A stretch of DNA of 64,000 nucleotides, taken from positions 2,232,001 to 2,296,000 of the forward strand of contig NZ_JAPPRA010000001.1 in assembly GCF_026672375.1 (NCBI RefSeq), read 5' to 3'. Shown here piece by piece: positions 51,926-61,250 of this stretch (the stretch's first letter is position 1; each line of letters opens with the position of its first letter). The notes beneath the pieces are model-generated. The model did no database searches and was not told where the DNA came from. It worked only from the letters and a program-made list of their open reading frames with translations. Origin of the DNA: Caulobacter sp. SL161 (GTDB lineage Bacteria > Pseudomonadota > Alphaproteobacteria > Caulobacterales > Caulobacteraceae). A program made the position numbers and the translations under genes.

Positions 51926-53076
51926 GAGCCGGTCTCCCGCAGCTTGGCGATGGCGTCGGCCAGTCGGATGATATCGGCGTCGTCATGGGCGGCGCTGAAG
52001 GCGATCCGCAGGCGCGCCGTGCCGTCTGGAACCGTCGGCGGGCGGATCGCGACGACGAGGAAGCCCTGGTTCTGCAATTCCGTAGAGGCGGCGAGGGCGC
52101 TTTCCGCCGATCCCAGCACCACAGGAACGATGGGGCTGCAGGCCTCGGGCAGGCCCAGACGGCGCGTGAACAGCCGCGCCTTGGCCAGCGGGAGGTCGGT
52201 CATCGTCGGGTTGGCCGCAATCAGGTCCAGCGAAGCCAGCGCCGCCGCAGCGGAGGCGGGGGGCAGGCCGGTCGCATAGACCAGGGTTCGGGCGCGGGTC
52301 TTCAGAAGGTCGACCACCGCCTGAGAGCCGCACAGATAGCCGCCATACGATCCCAGCGCCTTTGACAATGTGCCCATCTGCAGCGGGATCTTGGCGGTCG
52401 GGAAGAGCGCGCCCGAGCCGCGTCCCTCGGCGAGGACGCCGACGCCGTGGGCGTCGTCACTGAGCAGCCAGGCGTCATGGCGCTGGCAAAGATCCGACAA
52501 AGCGTCCAGCGGCGCGATGTCGCCGTCCATCGAGAAGACACCGTCCGTGGCCACCAGGGCGTGGCGGGCCGCGCCACGCTCGGCGAGCAGAAGCCGCTCA
52601 AGATCGGCCGGATCGTTGTGGGCGAACTTGACGACCTTGGCGCCCGACAACTGCGCGCCCGCCCAGATGCAGGCGTGGGCCAAAGCGTCGATTAGGATGA
52701 CGTCGCCGGGGCCGACCAGGGTCGGGATCACCCCGGTGTTGGCCAGGTAGCCGGAGCCGAAGACACAGGCCGCTTCGGTTCCCTTCAAGCGCGCCAGGCG
52801 CTTTTCGAGATCGGAGAGCAGCGGATGATCGCCGGTGACGAGACGCGAGGCCGCCGCGCCGGCGCCGTAGTTCAACGCCGCCTCAGCCGCCGCAGCCCGC
52901 ACCAGATGGTGCTGTGACAGGTTCAGATAGTCGTTGCAGGAGAACGAGATCATCCGCGTGCCGTTGCGTTCGACCACCGCGCCGTCGTGGCGACGGGTCG
53001 GGGACAGGCGCCGCCTGAGGCTCTGGGCGTCGAGAGCCGCCAGCTTTTGGCCGGCGAAGGCGTCGAGGCTGCGCAT
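51922..53076 (-). CDS. bioF: 8-amino-7-oxononanoate synthase
   Basis: A 384-residue PLP enzyme that condenses pimeloyl thioester with alanine. FSCNDYLNLSQHHLVRAAAA and GYLANTGVIPTLVGPGDVIL are family segments; LLSDDAHGVGVLAEGRGSGA holds the Asp/His that contact PLP and MGTLSKALGSYGGYLCGSQA the PLP-binding Lys. ATG at 53076 is preceded by GGAAAGGGAA; in-frame codons to 53148 overlap the divergent bioA start region. bioB and bioC are not in the window. Confidence 0.94.
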   Translation of the reverse strand: MRSLDAFAGQKLAALDAQSLRRRLSPTRRHDGAVVERNGTRMISFSCNDYLNLSQHHLVRAAAAEAALNYGAGAAASRLVTGDHPLLSDLEKRLARLKGTEAACVFGSGYLANTGVIPTLVGPGDVILIDALAHACIWAGAQLSGAKVVKFAHNDPADLERLLLAERGAARHALVATDGVFSMDGDIAPLDALSDLCQRHDAWLLSDDAHGVGVLAEGRGSGALFPTAKIPLQMGTLSKALGSYGGYLCGSQAVVDLLKTRARTLVYATGLPPASAAAALASLDLIAANPTMTDLPLAKARLFTRRLGLPEACSPIVPVVLGSAESALAASTELQNQGFLVVAIRPPTVPDGTARLRIAFSAAHDDADIIRLADAIAKLRETGS

Positions 53077-53146
53077 GTCATTTCCCTTTCCGACGATGGA
53101 GCCGGGGGATAGGCAAGGCGCCCCGAGTCCGCAAACGGAAAGCGAC

Positions 53147-54409
53147 ATGTCCGATCCCCGATGGCTGACCGAAGGCGCGCCGCATGTCTGGCGACCCTAT
53201 TGCCAGATGAAGACCGCCCGGCCTCCGTTGCCTGTGGTCGCGACGCGCGGTTCGCGGCTGGTCCTGGACGATGGTCGAGAGCTGGTCGACGGTCTGGCGT
53301 CCTGGTGGACGGCCTGTCACGGCTACAACCATCCTCACATTGCCGATGCGCTGCGGGCCCAGATCGGCGCCATGCCGCATGTCATGTTCGGTGGCCTGGC
53401 GCACGAGCCGGCCTATCGCCTCGCCAGGCGGCTGGCCAGCCTGCTGCCGGGTGATCTCGATCACGTGTTTTTCGCCGAAAGCGGCTCGGTCGCGGTCGAG
53501 ATCGCGATGAAGATGGCGCTGCAGCACCAGATCAATCGCGGTGTGAGCGGCCGCACACGGTTCCTGGCTTTCCGGGGCGGCTACCACGGCGACACCCTGG
53601 CGACGATGACGGTCTGCGATCCGGAGGAGGGGATGCACAGCCTGTTTGCGGGCGTCATGCCGGCCCAGGTGATCGCCGACCTGCCCCGGGACCCTGCGTC
53701 CGAGGCGGCGCTCGACGCTCTGCTCGCCGTGCGCGGACACGAGATCGCCGCCATGCTGGTGGAGCCCCTGATCCAGGGCGCAGGCGGGATGCTTCCGCAC
53801 CCGCCTGAGGTGCTGCGGACCCTTCGCCGCCTGGCCGACAAGCACGGCGTGCTGCTGATCTTCGACGAGATCTTCACCGGCTTTGGCCGCACCGGGACGC
53901 TGTTCGCCATGCAGGCGGCGGGCGTCGAGCCGGATATCGTCACCCTGTCCAAGGCCCTGACCGGCGGGACGTTGCCGCTGTCGGCGGCGGTCGCCCGCCG
54001 TCATGTGTTCGAGGCCTTCTGGTCGGATGATCCGGGCGCGGCCCTCATGCATGGCCCCACCTACATGGCCAACCCGCTGGCCTGCGCCGCCGCCAACGCC
54101 TCGCTGGATCTGTTCGAGGATGGCGCCTGGGCGCGCGACGTCGCGCGCGTGTCGGCGGCGCTGGCGGAAGGGCTTGAGCCGTGTCGGGCCGGAGAGGGCG
54201 TGGTCGATGTCCGCACCTTGGGCGCGATCGGCGTCGTCGAGTTCGAGGCCCCCGTGCCCGTATCGGATTTCTGCGCGCGGTTCGCCGCCCTGGGCGTCTG
54301 GATCCGGCCGATGGGCAAGGTGGTCTATCTGACACCGGCCTTTACGACGCCAAACGAGGATCTTTCGCGGCTCACCTCGGCGGTGCGACAGGTTGTCGGC
54401 GTCGATTGA
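53147..54409 (+). CDS. bioA: Adenosylmethionine-8-amino-7-oxononanoate aminotransferase
   Basis: A 420-residue class III aminotransferase using S-adenosylmethionine as amino donor. HVWRPYCQMKTARPPLPVVA is the BioA start; DGLASWWTACHGYNHPHIAD and FAESGSVAVEIAMKMALQHQ shape the active site; LIFDEIFTGFGRTGTLFAMQ is the class III motif and PDIVTLSKALTGGTLPLSAA holds the PLP Lys. LMHGPTYMANPLACAAANAS is typical. It is divergent from bioF with a 70-base gap in which I see no BioR (TTATMKATAA) or BirA-like operator. A DMT permease follows 32 bases on. Confidence 0.95.
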   Translation: MSDPRWLTEGAPHVWRPYCQMKTARPPLPVVATRGSRLVLDDGRELVDGLASWWTACHGYNHPHIADALRAQIGAMPHVMFGGLAHEPAYRLARRLASLLPGDLDHVFFAESGSVAVEIAMKMALQHQINRGVSGRTRFLAFRGGYHGDTLATMTVCDPEEGMHSLFAGVMPAQVIADLPRDPASEAALDALLAVRGHEIAAMLVEPLIQGAGGMLPHPPEVLRTLRRLADKHGVLLIFDEIFTGFGRTGTLFAMQAAGVEPDIVTLSKALTGGTLPLSAAVARRHVFEAFWSDDPGAALMHGPTYMANPLACAAANASLDLFEDGAWARDVARVSAALAEGLEPCRAGEGVVDVRTLGAIGVVEFEAPVPVSDFCARFAALGVWIRPMGKVVYLTPAFTTPNEDLSRLTSAVRQVVGVD

Positions 54410-54441
54410 CCGGGCTCGCCGGGTCTGGTCCAAGCGGGGCC

Positions 54442-55347
54442 ATGTCCGGCAAGTCATCCCCGCTCTCGGTCCTGGAGTATCTGGCGATCTTCGCGATCAT
54501 CATGACCTGGGGGATCAACAACGCCGCCGCGAAGGTCGCGACCGCCTATTTGCCGCCCATGACCGTCGGCGGTTTGCGTTTCCTGGCCGCGCTGGTCTTT
54601 CTGTTTCCGTTCATTCGTCCGCCGTTCCCCGAGCCCAAGAAACTGGCGGCGATCGTGCTGCTGACCGGCCCGATCCACTTCGGTCTCGTCTATGTCGGAT
54701 TCGGCATGGGTCAGTCGCTGAGCCCCCTCGTGGTGGCCAGCCAACTCTGGATCCCGTTCACGGCTCTGGTGGCCTGGAAACTGCTCGGCGAGACTATGCG
54801 GCTGCCGGCGGTGCTGGGCCTGATCGTCGCGTTCGTCGGGGTCACCTGGATGACCCTGGATCCCCACACCTCCGGTGATCTGCCTGCGATTGTCCTGATC
54901 GTGCTGGCCAGCGCCTGCTGGGCGGTTGCGACGATTCTGGTCCGCATGACGCCGGGCGCGAAACCCCTGAAGGTGCAGGCGGTCACGGCGCTGTTCGCCG
55001 CGCCGAGCCTTCTGGCGATGTCGTTCGCGTTCGAGACCCAGGTCGTGGAACGGGTCATGACCGCGCCGCCGATCGCCTGGGCGTGCGTGATCTTCGCAGG
55101 GGTGGTCTCAACGATCGGCGCCAGCGCGCTGCTCTTCTGGCTGGTCCAGCGGCGCGAGGCGGGCCGGGTGACGCCGTATTTTCTGCTGACGCCCCTGGTC
55201 TCCTGCACGCTCGGCGTCGCTTTCCTGGGCGACAAGCTTACGCCGCAACTGCTGATCGGCGGGGCGGCGACGATGGTCGGCGTGGCGCTGGTGGCCCTGA
55301 CGGAAAAGCGAGCGCGGGCCGAAGAGGCGTTGGCGGAAACGGCCTAG
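54442..55347 (+). CDS. EamA/DMT-superfamily permease
   Basis: A 301-residue inner-membrane protein with about ten helices in two EamA repeats. LSVLEYLAIFAIIMTWGINN opens helix 1; VGFGMGQSLSPLVVASQLWI and VSTIGASALLFWLVQRREAG are repeat-specific pieces, the latter followed by PLVSCTLGVAFLGDKLTP. Substrate unknown. It lies 32 bases after bioA on the same strand and could be co-transcribed, which might suggest export or uptake linked to biotin metabolism, but that is guesswork. ATG at 54442 starts just before helix 1; a longer frame from 54181 overlaps bioA and is rejected. Confidence 0.87.
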   Translation: MSGKSSPLSVLEYLAIFAIIMTWGINNAAAKVATAYLPPMTVGGLRFLAALVFLFPFIRPPFPEPKKLAAIVLLTGPIHFGLVYVGFGMGQSLSPLVVASQLWIPFTALVAWKLLGETMRLPAVLGLIVAFVGVTWMTLDPHTSGDLPAIVLIVLASACWAVATILVRMTPGAKPLKVQAVTALFAAPSLLAMSFAFETQVVERVMTAPPIAWACVIFAGVVSTIGASALLFWLVQRREAGRVTPYFLLTPLVSCTLGVAFLGDKLTPQLLIGGAATMVGVALVALTEKRARAEEALAETA

Positions 55348-55355
55348 AGCCCATT

Positions 55356-55380
55356 CCCATGGCGGGCGGACCGCCATGGG
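55356..55380. terminator. Bidirectional terminator between the DMT permease and sodC
   Basis: CCCATGGCGG (55356–55365) pairs perfectly with CCGCCATGGG (55371–55380), loop GCGGA. It begins 9 bases after the permease stop (TAGAGCCC, like the other TAGAGC repeats) and ends 16 bases before the convergent sodC stop. Confidence 0.8.
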
Positions 55381-55396
55381 AGGAGGCTCATGATGG

Positions 55397-55921
55397 CTAC
55401 TTGATCACGCCGCAGGCCACACGTGCGCCGGCGCCGCCGATGGGCTGGGTCTTGTGGTCGTCGGGGTTGGCGTGGACGACGATCGACGAACCGTCGGCGT
55501 CCAGCAGGGCGGGGCGGTCCCCGGCGCCCTTCAGCGAAACGAGCGTCGAGTAGATTTCCGCCGTCGCCGAGCCGTCCGGTCCCGCGAAGATGTTCGGGAG
55601 GTCGCCGTTGTCGTTCGCGTCGGGGTTCAGCAGCCCGTGCACCGTGGTCGCGGCGGAATGGACATGCGCGCCCGCCGACTTGAAGTCCGGCGTCCCGCAG
55701 TCGCCCTTTTCGTGGAAATGCACCGCGTGCCAGCCCGGCGTCAGCCCCTTGAGTTCGAGCTTGAGAAGGACTCCGCGCGGGGCTTCGGTGACCGTCACGA
55801 CCCCGGCGTCCTTGCCGTCGCCCGCCTTGACGACGGCGGTCGCGATGCTTTGCGCCAGGGCCGGGGAGGCGGCGATCAGGGCGGCGAGGCCGAGCCCGGC
55901 GGCGACGGTAAGTCGGGTCAT
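55397..55921 (-). CDS. sodC: Periplasmic copper/zinc superoxide dismutase
   Basis: A 174-residue enzyme that dismutates superoxide. MTRLTVAAGLGLAALIAASP with ALA-Q is a Sec signal peptide. HAVHFHEKGDCGTPDFKSAG holds the first copper ligands and the disulfide Cys, VHSAATTVHGLLNPDANDNG the bridging His and zinc ligands, and DGSSIVVHANPDDHKTQPIG the last copper His. VACGVIK gives the second Cys. ATG at 55921 is preceded by GAAGGAA; a longer in-frame start at 55942 adds seven charged residues and is less likely. It is divergent from gyrA. Confidence 0.96.
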   Translation of the reverse strand: MTRLTVAAGLGLAALIAASPALAQSIATAVVKAGDGKDAGVVTVTEAPRGVLLKLELKGLTPGWHAVHFHEKGDCGTPDFKSAGAHVHSAATTVHGLLNPDANDNGDLPNIFAGPDGSATAEIYSTLVSLKGAGDRPALLDADGSSIVVHANPDDHKTQPIGGAGARVACGVIK

Positions 55922-56045
55922 GCGTTTTTCCTTCGAATTCAAGCGAAACCATGGGGAGAAGCCCCCCGAAAGGTGGCGTCATCCCTATCCGAATGCTAAC
56001 AGTTTTAGACAGTTCCGTGTTCGATTCTGACGGCGAAAAATCCCC

Positions 56046-58805
56046 TTGAACGACGATCACAACACCATCCCCGCTGACGGTTCGCGCGGGGATATCGCCC
56101 CGATCAATATCGAGGACGAACTCCGCCGCTCGTATCTGGATTACGCGATGAGCGTGATCGTCAGTCGCGCCCTGCCGGACGCGCGCGACGGTCTCAAACC
56201 CGTTCACCGCCGGGTGCTGTTCTCGATGCACGAGCAGGGCCAGACGCCGGAGCGTCCCTACGTCAAATCCGCCCGCGTGGTCGGTGACGTCATGGGTAAG
56301 TATCACCCGCACGGCGACGCCTCGATCTATTTCACCCTGGTTCGGATGACCCAATCGTTCTCGATGGGTCTGGTTCTGATCGACGGCCAGGGCAATTTCG
56401 GCTCGGTCGACGGCGATATGCCCGCGGCCATGCGCTACACTGAGTGCCGGATGGCCCCGCCGGCCATGGCCCTGCTGGCTGATCTTGACAAGGACACGGT
56501 CGATTTCGCCGACAACTACGACGGCAAGGAGCAGGAACCCACCGTCCTGCCGTCGCGGATCCCGAACCTGCTGGTCAACGGCGCGGGCGGCATCGCCGTC
56601 GGCATGGCGACCAACATTCCGCCGCACAATCTGGGCGAGGTCATCGACGCCTGTCTGCTGCTGATCGATCAGCCGGACGTCACCACCGACCAACTTCTTG
56701 ATCTCGTGCCCGGCCCCGATTTCCCGACGGGCGGCGAGATCATCGGCCGTGCGGGTCCGCGCCAGGCGCTGCTGACCGGCCGTGGCTCGGTGATCATGCG
56801 CGGCGTGGCCAGCGTGGAAGAGCTGCGCGCGGGGCGCGAAGCGATCATCGTCACCGAGATCCCGTATCAGGTGAACAAGGCCAATCTGGTCGAGCACATC
56901 GCCGAACTGGTGCGCGACAAGAAGATCGAGGGTGTCGCCGACATCCGCGACGAGAGCAACCGCGACGGCATGCGCATCGTGGTCGAGCTGAAGCGCGACG
57001 CCTCGGGCGAGGTGATCCTGAACCAGCTCTATCGCTTCACCGCCCTGCAGAGCTCGTTCGGCGTCAACATGCTGGCCCTGAACCGGGGGCGCCCCGAACA
57101 GATGGGCCTGCACCAGCTGATCCAGCTGTTCGTCGACTTCCGCGAGGAAGTCGTCGTCCGCCGGACCAAGTTCGAGCTGGGCAAGGCCCGTGATCGCGGC
57201 CACGTGCTGGTCGGTTTGACGATCGCCGTCGCCAATATCGACGAGTTCATCCACATCATCCGCTCGTCCAAGGATCCGACCGAGGCGCGTGAGCGCTTGG
57301 TGGCCAAGTCCTGGCCGGCCGGTGACATGCTGCCGCTGGTCGAGCTGATCGCCGACCCGCGCACGGTGCAGGAAGAGGGCGGGCTGATCCGCCTGACCGA
57401 CGAGCAGGCCCGCGCCATCCTGGCCCTAACCCTCTCGCGCCTGACCGGCCTTGGCCGTGACGAGATCGGCAACGAGGCCGCAGCCCTGGCCGACGCCATC
57501 CGCGGCTATCTGGAGCTCCTGTCGGACCGCGCCAACATCATGGCCGTGGTCCGCGAGGAGCTGGTCGAGGTTCGCGAGAAGTTCGCCATTCCGCGCCGCT
57601 GCCAGATCGTCGACGGCGACGCCGACATGGAAGACGAAGACCTGATCGTCCGCGAGGACATGGTCATCACCGTGACCATGGGCGGCTATGTGAAGCGTAC
57701 GCCGCTGGCCAACTACCGCACCCAGCACCGGGGCGGCAAAGGCAAGTCGGGCATGGCGACCAAGAACGAGGACGCCGTCACCCGCGTGTTCTCGGCCTCG
57801 ACCCATGCGCCGCTGCTGTTCTTCACCTCGGGCGGCAAGGTCTACAAGATGAAGGTGTGGCGCCTGCCGCTGGGCGTCGCCAATTCGCGCGGCAAGGCGT
57901 TCGTCAACCTGCTGCCGATCGAACCGGGCGAGACGATCACCTCGATCCTGGCCCTGCCGGAGGACGAGGCCACCTGGGGCGGCCTGGACGTGATGTTCGC
58001 CACCCGCTCGGGCAGTGTTCGCCGCAACAAGCTGAGCGACTTCGTGGATGTGCGTCGCAATGGCAAGATCGCGATGAAGCTGGACGAGGGCGACGGTATT
58101 GTCGGCGTGGCGGTCTGCAACGCCGACCAGGACGTGCTGCTGACCACGGCAGCCGGCCGCTGCATCCGCTTCTCGGTTGATGAAGTGCGTGTGTTCGCCA
58201 GCCGCGACTCGACCGGCGTGCGTGGCGTGAAGCTTCTGGATGGTGACCAGGTCATCTCGATGGCCGTCCTGCGTAGCGTGGACGCCACCCCGGCCGAGCG
58301 CGCCGCCTATCTCAAGCACCAGCGCGCCATGCTGCGCGCCGCCGAGGGCGAGGAGGGCGAGGACGCCACGACCATCGGGGATGATAGCGAAGAAGAGGTT
58401 GGCGAAGCGTCCCTGACGCCGGAGCGCATCGCCGAACTGGGCGCGGCCGAGGAAATCCTTCTGACCGTCTCGTCGGAAGGCTTCGGCAAGCGGACCAGCG
58501 CCTATGATTTCCGCCGCACGGGCCGTGGCGGTCAGGGCCTGGCGGCTCAGGATCTGAGCAAGCGCGGCGGCCGTCTGGTGGGCTCGTTCCCGGTCGACGA
58601 GAGCGATCAGATCCTGCTGGTCACCGACCAGGGACAACTGATCCGGGTGCCAGTCTCGCAAATTCGTGTTGCGGCGCGGAATACTCAGGGCGTAACCATC
58701 TTCCGCACCGCGCAGGACGAGCACGTCGTCAGCGTCGAGCGCCTCGCCGATTCCGGCGGGGACGACAACCAGGGCGAGGACAGCGGGGCGGAAGAGACCC
58801 CGTAA
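56046..58805 (+). CDS. gyrA: DNA gyrase subunit A
   Basis: A 919-residue subunit that breaks and rejoins DNA to introduce negative supercoils. [20 protein letters not shown] is the universal start; the catalytic Tyr lies in [15 protein letters not shown]. The quinolone-determining region [15 protein letters not shown] has Ala at Ser83 and Phe at Asp87 (E. coli numbering). The C-terminal pinwheel includes the GyrA box in [10 protein letters not shown]. An acidic insertion ([20 protein letters not shown]) lies between pinwheel blades. TTG at 56046 is the only start upstream of the conserved region. coaD follows 26 bases on. Confidence 0.97.
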   Translation: MNDDHNTIPADGSRGDIAPINIEDELRRSYLDYAMSVIVSRALPDARDGLKPVHRRVLFSMHEQGQTPERPYVKSARVVGDVMGKYHPHGDASIYFTLVRMTQSFSMGLVLIDGQGNFGSVDGDMPAAMRYTECRMAPPAMALLADLDKDTVDFADNYDGKEQEPTVLPSRIPNLLVNGAGGIAVGMATNIPPHNLGEVIDACLLLIDQPDVTTDQLLDLVPGPDFPTGGEIIGRAGPRQALLTGRGSVIMRGVASVEELRAGREAIIVTEIPYQVNKANLVEHIAELVRDKKIEGVADIRDESNRDGMRIVVELKRDASGEVILNQLYRFTALQSSFGVNMLALNRGRPEQMGLHQLIQLFVDFREEVVVRRTKFELGKARDRGHVLVGLTIAVANIDEFIHIIRSSKDPTEARERLVAKSWPAGDMLPLVELIADPRTVQEEGGLIRLTDEQARAILALTLSRLTGLGRDEIGNEAAALADAIRGYLELLSDRANIMAVVREELVEVREKFAIPRRCQIVDGDADMEDEDLIVREDMVITVTMGGYVKRTPLANYRTQHRGGKGKSGMATKNEDAVTRVFSASTHAPLLFFTSGGKVYKMKVWRLPLGVANSRGKAFVNLLPIEPGETITSILALPEDEATWGGLDVMFATRSGSVRRNKLSDFVDVRRNGKIAMKLDEGDGIVGVAVCNADQDVLLTTAAGRCIRFSVDEVRVFASRDSTGVRGVKLLDGDQVISMAVLRSVDATPAERAAYLKHQRAMLRAAEGEEGEDATTIGDDSEEEVGEASLTPERIAELGAAEEILLTVSSEGFGKRTSAYDFRRTGRGGQGLAAQDLSKRGGRLVGSFPVDESDQILLVTDQGQLIRVPVSQIRVAARNTQGVTIFRTAQDEHVVSVERLADSGGDDNQGEDSGAEETP

Positions 58806-58831
58806 CCCTCGGAACCAGAATAGGGGGTTGC

Positions 58832-59323
58832 ATGCGGGTCGGGCTTTATCCGGGTACGTTCGACCCGGTCACCAACGGTCACCTCGACATCATCGGGCGG
58901 GCCGTGAAGCTGGTCGACAAGCTGGTGATCGGCGTCGCGATCAACATCGGCAAGGGCCCGCTGTTCTCTCTGGAGGAGCGGGTCGAGATCCTCGAGCGCG
59001 AGACCGCGCATCTCAAGAAGATCGCCGAGATCGAGGTGCGGCCCTTCGACAGCCTGCTGATGCACTTCGCCCGCGACGTGAACGCCCAGATGATCGTGCG
59101 CGGCCTGCGGGCCGTGGCCGACTTCGAGTACGAATTCCAGATGACGGCCATGAACCAGCAGCTGGATCGCGAAATCGAAACGGTGTTCCTGATGGCCGAT
59201 CCGCGCCACCAGGCGATTGCTTCACGGCTGGTGAAAGAAATCGCGACCCTCGGCGGTGACATCGGCAAGTTCGTGCCGCCCGGCGTGGCGCAGCAGTTGT
59301 TGGCCAAGGTCGGAAAGGGCTAG
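58832..59323 (+). CDS. coaD: Phosphopantetheine adenylyltransferase
   Basis: A 163-residue enzyme of CoA synthesis joining 4'-phosphopantetheine and ATP. MRVGLYPGTFDPVTNGHLDI holds the TxGH-type nucleotidyltransferase motif (TNGH). GVAINIGKGPLFSLEERVEI, MIVRGLRAVADFEYEFQMTA and NQQLDREIETVFLMADPRHQ are all family-specific; the (I/V)RGLR loop binds phosphate. Start ATG preceded by AGGGGG. It lies between gyrA and three cyclophilin genes, a grouping seen in relatives. Confidence 0.97.
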   Translation: MRVGLYPGTFDPVTNGHLDIIGRAVKLVDKLVIGVAINIGKGPLFSLEERVEILERETAHLKKIAEIEVRPFDSLLMHFARDVNAQMIVRGLRAVADFEYEFQMTAMNQQLDREIETVFLMADPRHQAIASRLVKEIATLGGDIGKFVPPGVAQQLLAKVGKG

Positions 59324-59361
59324 AGCCCTTTCCTATCCGATAACTGGCTCACACTTATCGG
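59321..59361. repeat. TAGAGC-type palindrome after coaD
   Basis: Begins with TAGAGCCC at the coaD stop and contains CCGATAA (59337–59343) paired with TTATCGG (59355–59361). Same position and TAGAGC edge as the repeats at 5917, 51154 and 61716, but shorter. Could terminate the gyrA–coaD unit. Confidence 0.65.
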
Positions 59362-59480
59362 AAAATGCTCCAGGCTCCGCCGTTATCCGGCCGAATTCCT
59401 GCGCTTCAACGACCGTCGCACTTGTCGGGGAGGCCGTGGCGTTCTACGCCCGGCCGCGACTGTTCTGTTCGGGGTACTTC

Positions 59481-60314
59481 ATGAAGCTCGCCACGACCGC
59501 CGCCGCGCTGGCGCTGGCCGCCACCACGGTTTCCTTTGGCGCGGCCTCCGCCCAGGCCGTGTCTGACTGGCGCACGCCTGACCCCAACAACGTTCTGGTG
59601 GTCGAGACCAACAAGGGCCGCATCATCGCCGAACTCTATCCCGAGGTCGCGCCGAACCACGTCGAGCGCGTGCGCGGCCTGGCCAAGAGCGGCTTCTATG
59701 ACGGCCTGAGCTTCTTCCGCGTGATCTCGGATTTCATGGCCCAGACAGGCGACCCGAAGAACACCGGGGAAGGCGGATCGGACCTCCCGGACCTGACCGC
59801 GGAGTTCAACTTCCGTCGCGGCGCCGACATGCCGCTAGGCGCCGGTTTCAAGGTGGGCAGCAACGAGTCGGGCTGGGTCTACGCGCTGCCCGTCACCAGC
59901 CAGCCCTCCGCCCTGGCCGTCATGACCGCCGACCGCAAGGTGTCGACCTGGGGCAACTTCTGCCCCGGCGTGGTGGGCATGGCGCGGGCGGGTGACCCCA
60001 ATAGCGCCAACAGCCAATTCTACTTCATGCGCGCGGCGAACGCGGGCCTCGACAAGACCTACACGGCCTTCGGCCGCGTGCTGCAGGGCGTGGATGTGGT
60101 CAAGGCCATCAAGACCGGCGAGCCGGTTCCGGACCCGCAGGACAAGATGCTGAGCGTGAAGGTCCTGGCCGATATCCCGGCGGACAAGCGCCCGACGATC
60201 CAGGTCATGGACACGCGCGGCCCCGCGTTCAAGGCTCTGGTGACCAAGCGCCAGGGCGAGCTGGGCTCCAGCTTCACCAATTGTGACGTCGACGTCCCCG
60301 CCCAGGTGAAATGA
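59481..60314 (+). CDS. Secreted cyclophilin-type peptidyl-prolyl isomerase (paralogue 1)
   Basis: A 277-residue protein. MKLATTAAALALAATTVSFG and ASAQA form a signal peptide. The cyclophilin fold is recognisable at VVETNKGRIIAELYPEVAPN, SFFRVISDFMAQTGDPKNTG (the catalytic FHR-V-I-xx-F-M-xQ-x-GD segment with Phe in the His position) and NSANSQFYFMRAANAGLDKT. A ~70-residue insertion and a C-terminal extension make it longer than standard cyclophilins (~160–190). It probably assists folding in the periplasm. Its TGA overlaps the next gene's ATG. Confidence 0.9.
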   Translation: MKLATTAAALALAATTVSFGAASAQAVSDWRTPDPNNVLVVETNKGRIIAELYPEVAPNHVERVRGLAKSGFYDGLSFFRVISDFMAQTGDPKNTGEGGSDLPDLTAEFNFRRGADMPLGAGFKVGSNESGWVYALPVTSQPSALAVMTADRKVSTWGNFCPGVVGMARAGDPNSANSQFYFMRAANAGLDKTYTAFGRVLQGVDVVKAIKTGEPVPDPQDKMLSVKVLADIPADKRPTIQVMDTRGPAFKALVTKRQGELGSSFTNCDVDVPAQVK

Positions 60315-61159
60315 TGATGCTCTCGCGCGCGCTTCTGACTGGCCTTTGTCTTGCCGCCTGCGCCAGTGTCGCAGCGGCGGCGCCGAAGACGGCGAAGCCG
60401 GGCGAGCTTGACTGGCGTACGCCTGCGCCAGAGTCGATCATGGTGATCGACACCAACAAGGGCCGCGTGCTGGTCGAGCTGGTTCCAGAGGTCGCCCCCA
60501 ATCATGTGGCGCGCCTGCAGGACCTGACCCGCGCGGGTGTCTATGACGGCCGTACGTTCTTCCGCGTCATTGACCGTTTCATGGCTCAGACCGGTGACCC
60601 TACGAACACGGGCGAGGGCGGTTCGGATCGCCCGAACCTGAAGGCCGAGTTCACGTTCCGGCGCGCCGCCGACACGGGCTTTGTACCGATGGCCGCGCCG
60701 GCCGGGCTTGAGGTCGGCTACATCAAGTCGCTGCCCGTCGTAAGCCAGAACTGGAGCTGGAGCGACGTCACCAGCGACAAGAAGGTCGCCGCCTGGGCCA
60801 CCTATTGCCCTGGCGTGATCGGCATGGCGCGGAGTGAGGATAACAACTCCGCCAACAGCCAGTTCTTTCTGATGCGCCAGCCTTATCCGTCGCTCGACAA
60901 GCGCTATACGGCGTTTGGTCGTGTGATCAGCGGCCTGGAGGCCGTTCGCGCCATCAAGACCGGCGAACCGGTTCCCGCGCCGCAGGACATGATGCAGAAG
61001 GTCCGTCTGCTCTCGGACATCCCCGAGAGCGAGCGGCCCAAGGTGCGCGTGATCGACCCCAAGGGTCCCTGGTTCGCAGCCGAGACCAAACGCCTGCGCG
61101 CTGAGAAGGGCGCGGACTTCTCGGTCTGCGATATCGCGCTCCCGGTCGAGGTCCGCTGA
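60311..61159 (+). CDS. Secreted cyclophilin-type peptidyl-prolyl isomerase (paralogue 2)
   Basis: A 282-residue protein with signal peptide LSRALLTGLCLAACASVAAA. It mirrors the previous gene: VIDTNKGRVLVELVPEVAPN, TFFRVIDRFMAQTGDPTNTG and NSANSQFFLMRQPYPSLDKR, the same insertion region and a similar C-terminus ending in a Cys-containing (F)SxCD segment. The two arose by tandem duplication. Translation is coupled: ATG at 60311 overlaps the upstream stop. Three consecutive ATG codons (60311, 60314, 60317) make the exact start ambiguous. Confidence 0.9.
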   Translation: MMMLSRALLTGLCLAACASVAAAAPKTAKPGELDWRTPAPESIMVIDTNKGRVLVELVPEVAPNHVARLQDLTRAGVYDGRTFFRVIDRFMAQTGDPTNTGEGGSDRPNLKAEFTFRRAADTGFVPMAAPAGLEVGYIKSLPVVSQNWSWSDVTSDKKVAAWATYCPGVIGMARSEDNNSANSQFFLMRQPYPSLDKRYTAFGRVISGLEAVRAIKTGEPVPAPQDMMQKVRLLSDIPESERPKVRVIDPKGPWFAAETKRLRAEKGADFSVCDIALPVEVR

Positions 61160-61250
61160 GGCTAAACCGATTTCCGGCCGCAACTTGGTTCACAGGCGGG
61201 CGTGAACCGCGCTAGAAGCGCGGATAACACTCGCCATCCAAGGGAAGACC

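Noticed and set aside
53077..53146. BioR or BirA operator between bioF and bioA
   Set aside because: No TTATMKATAA-like or BirA-like palindrome is visible in the 70-base gap, although divergent bio genes often have one.
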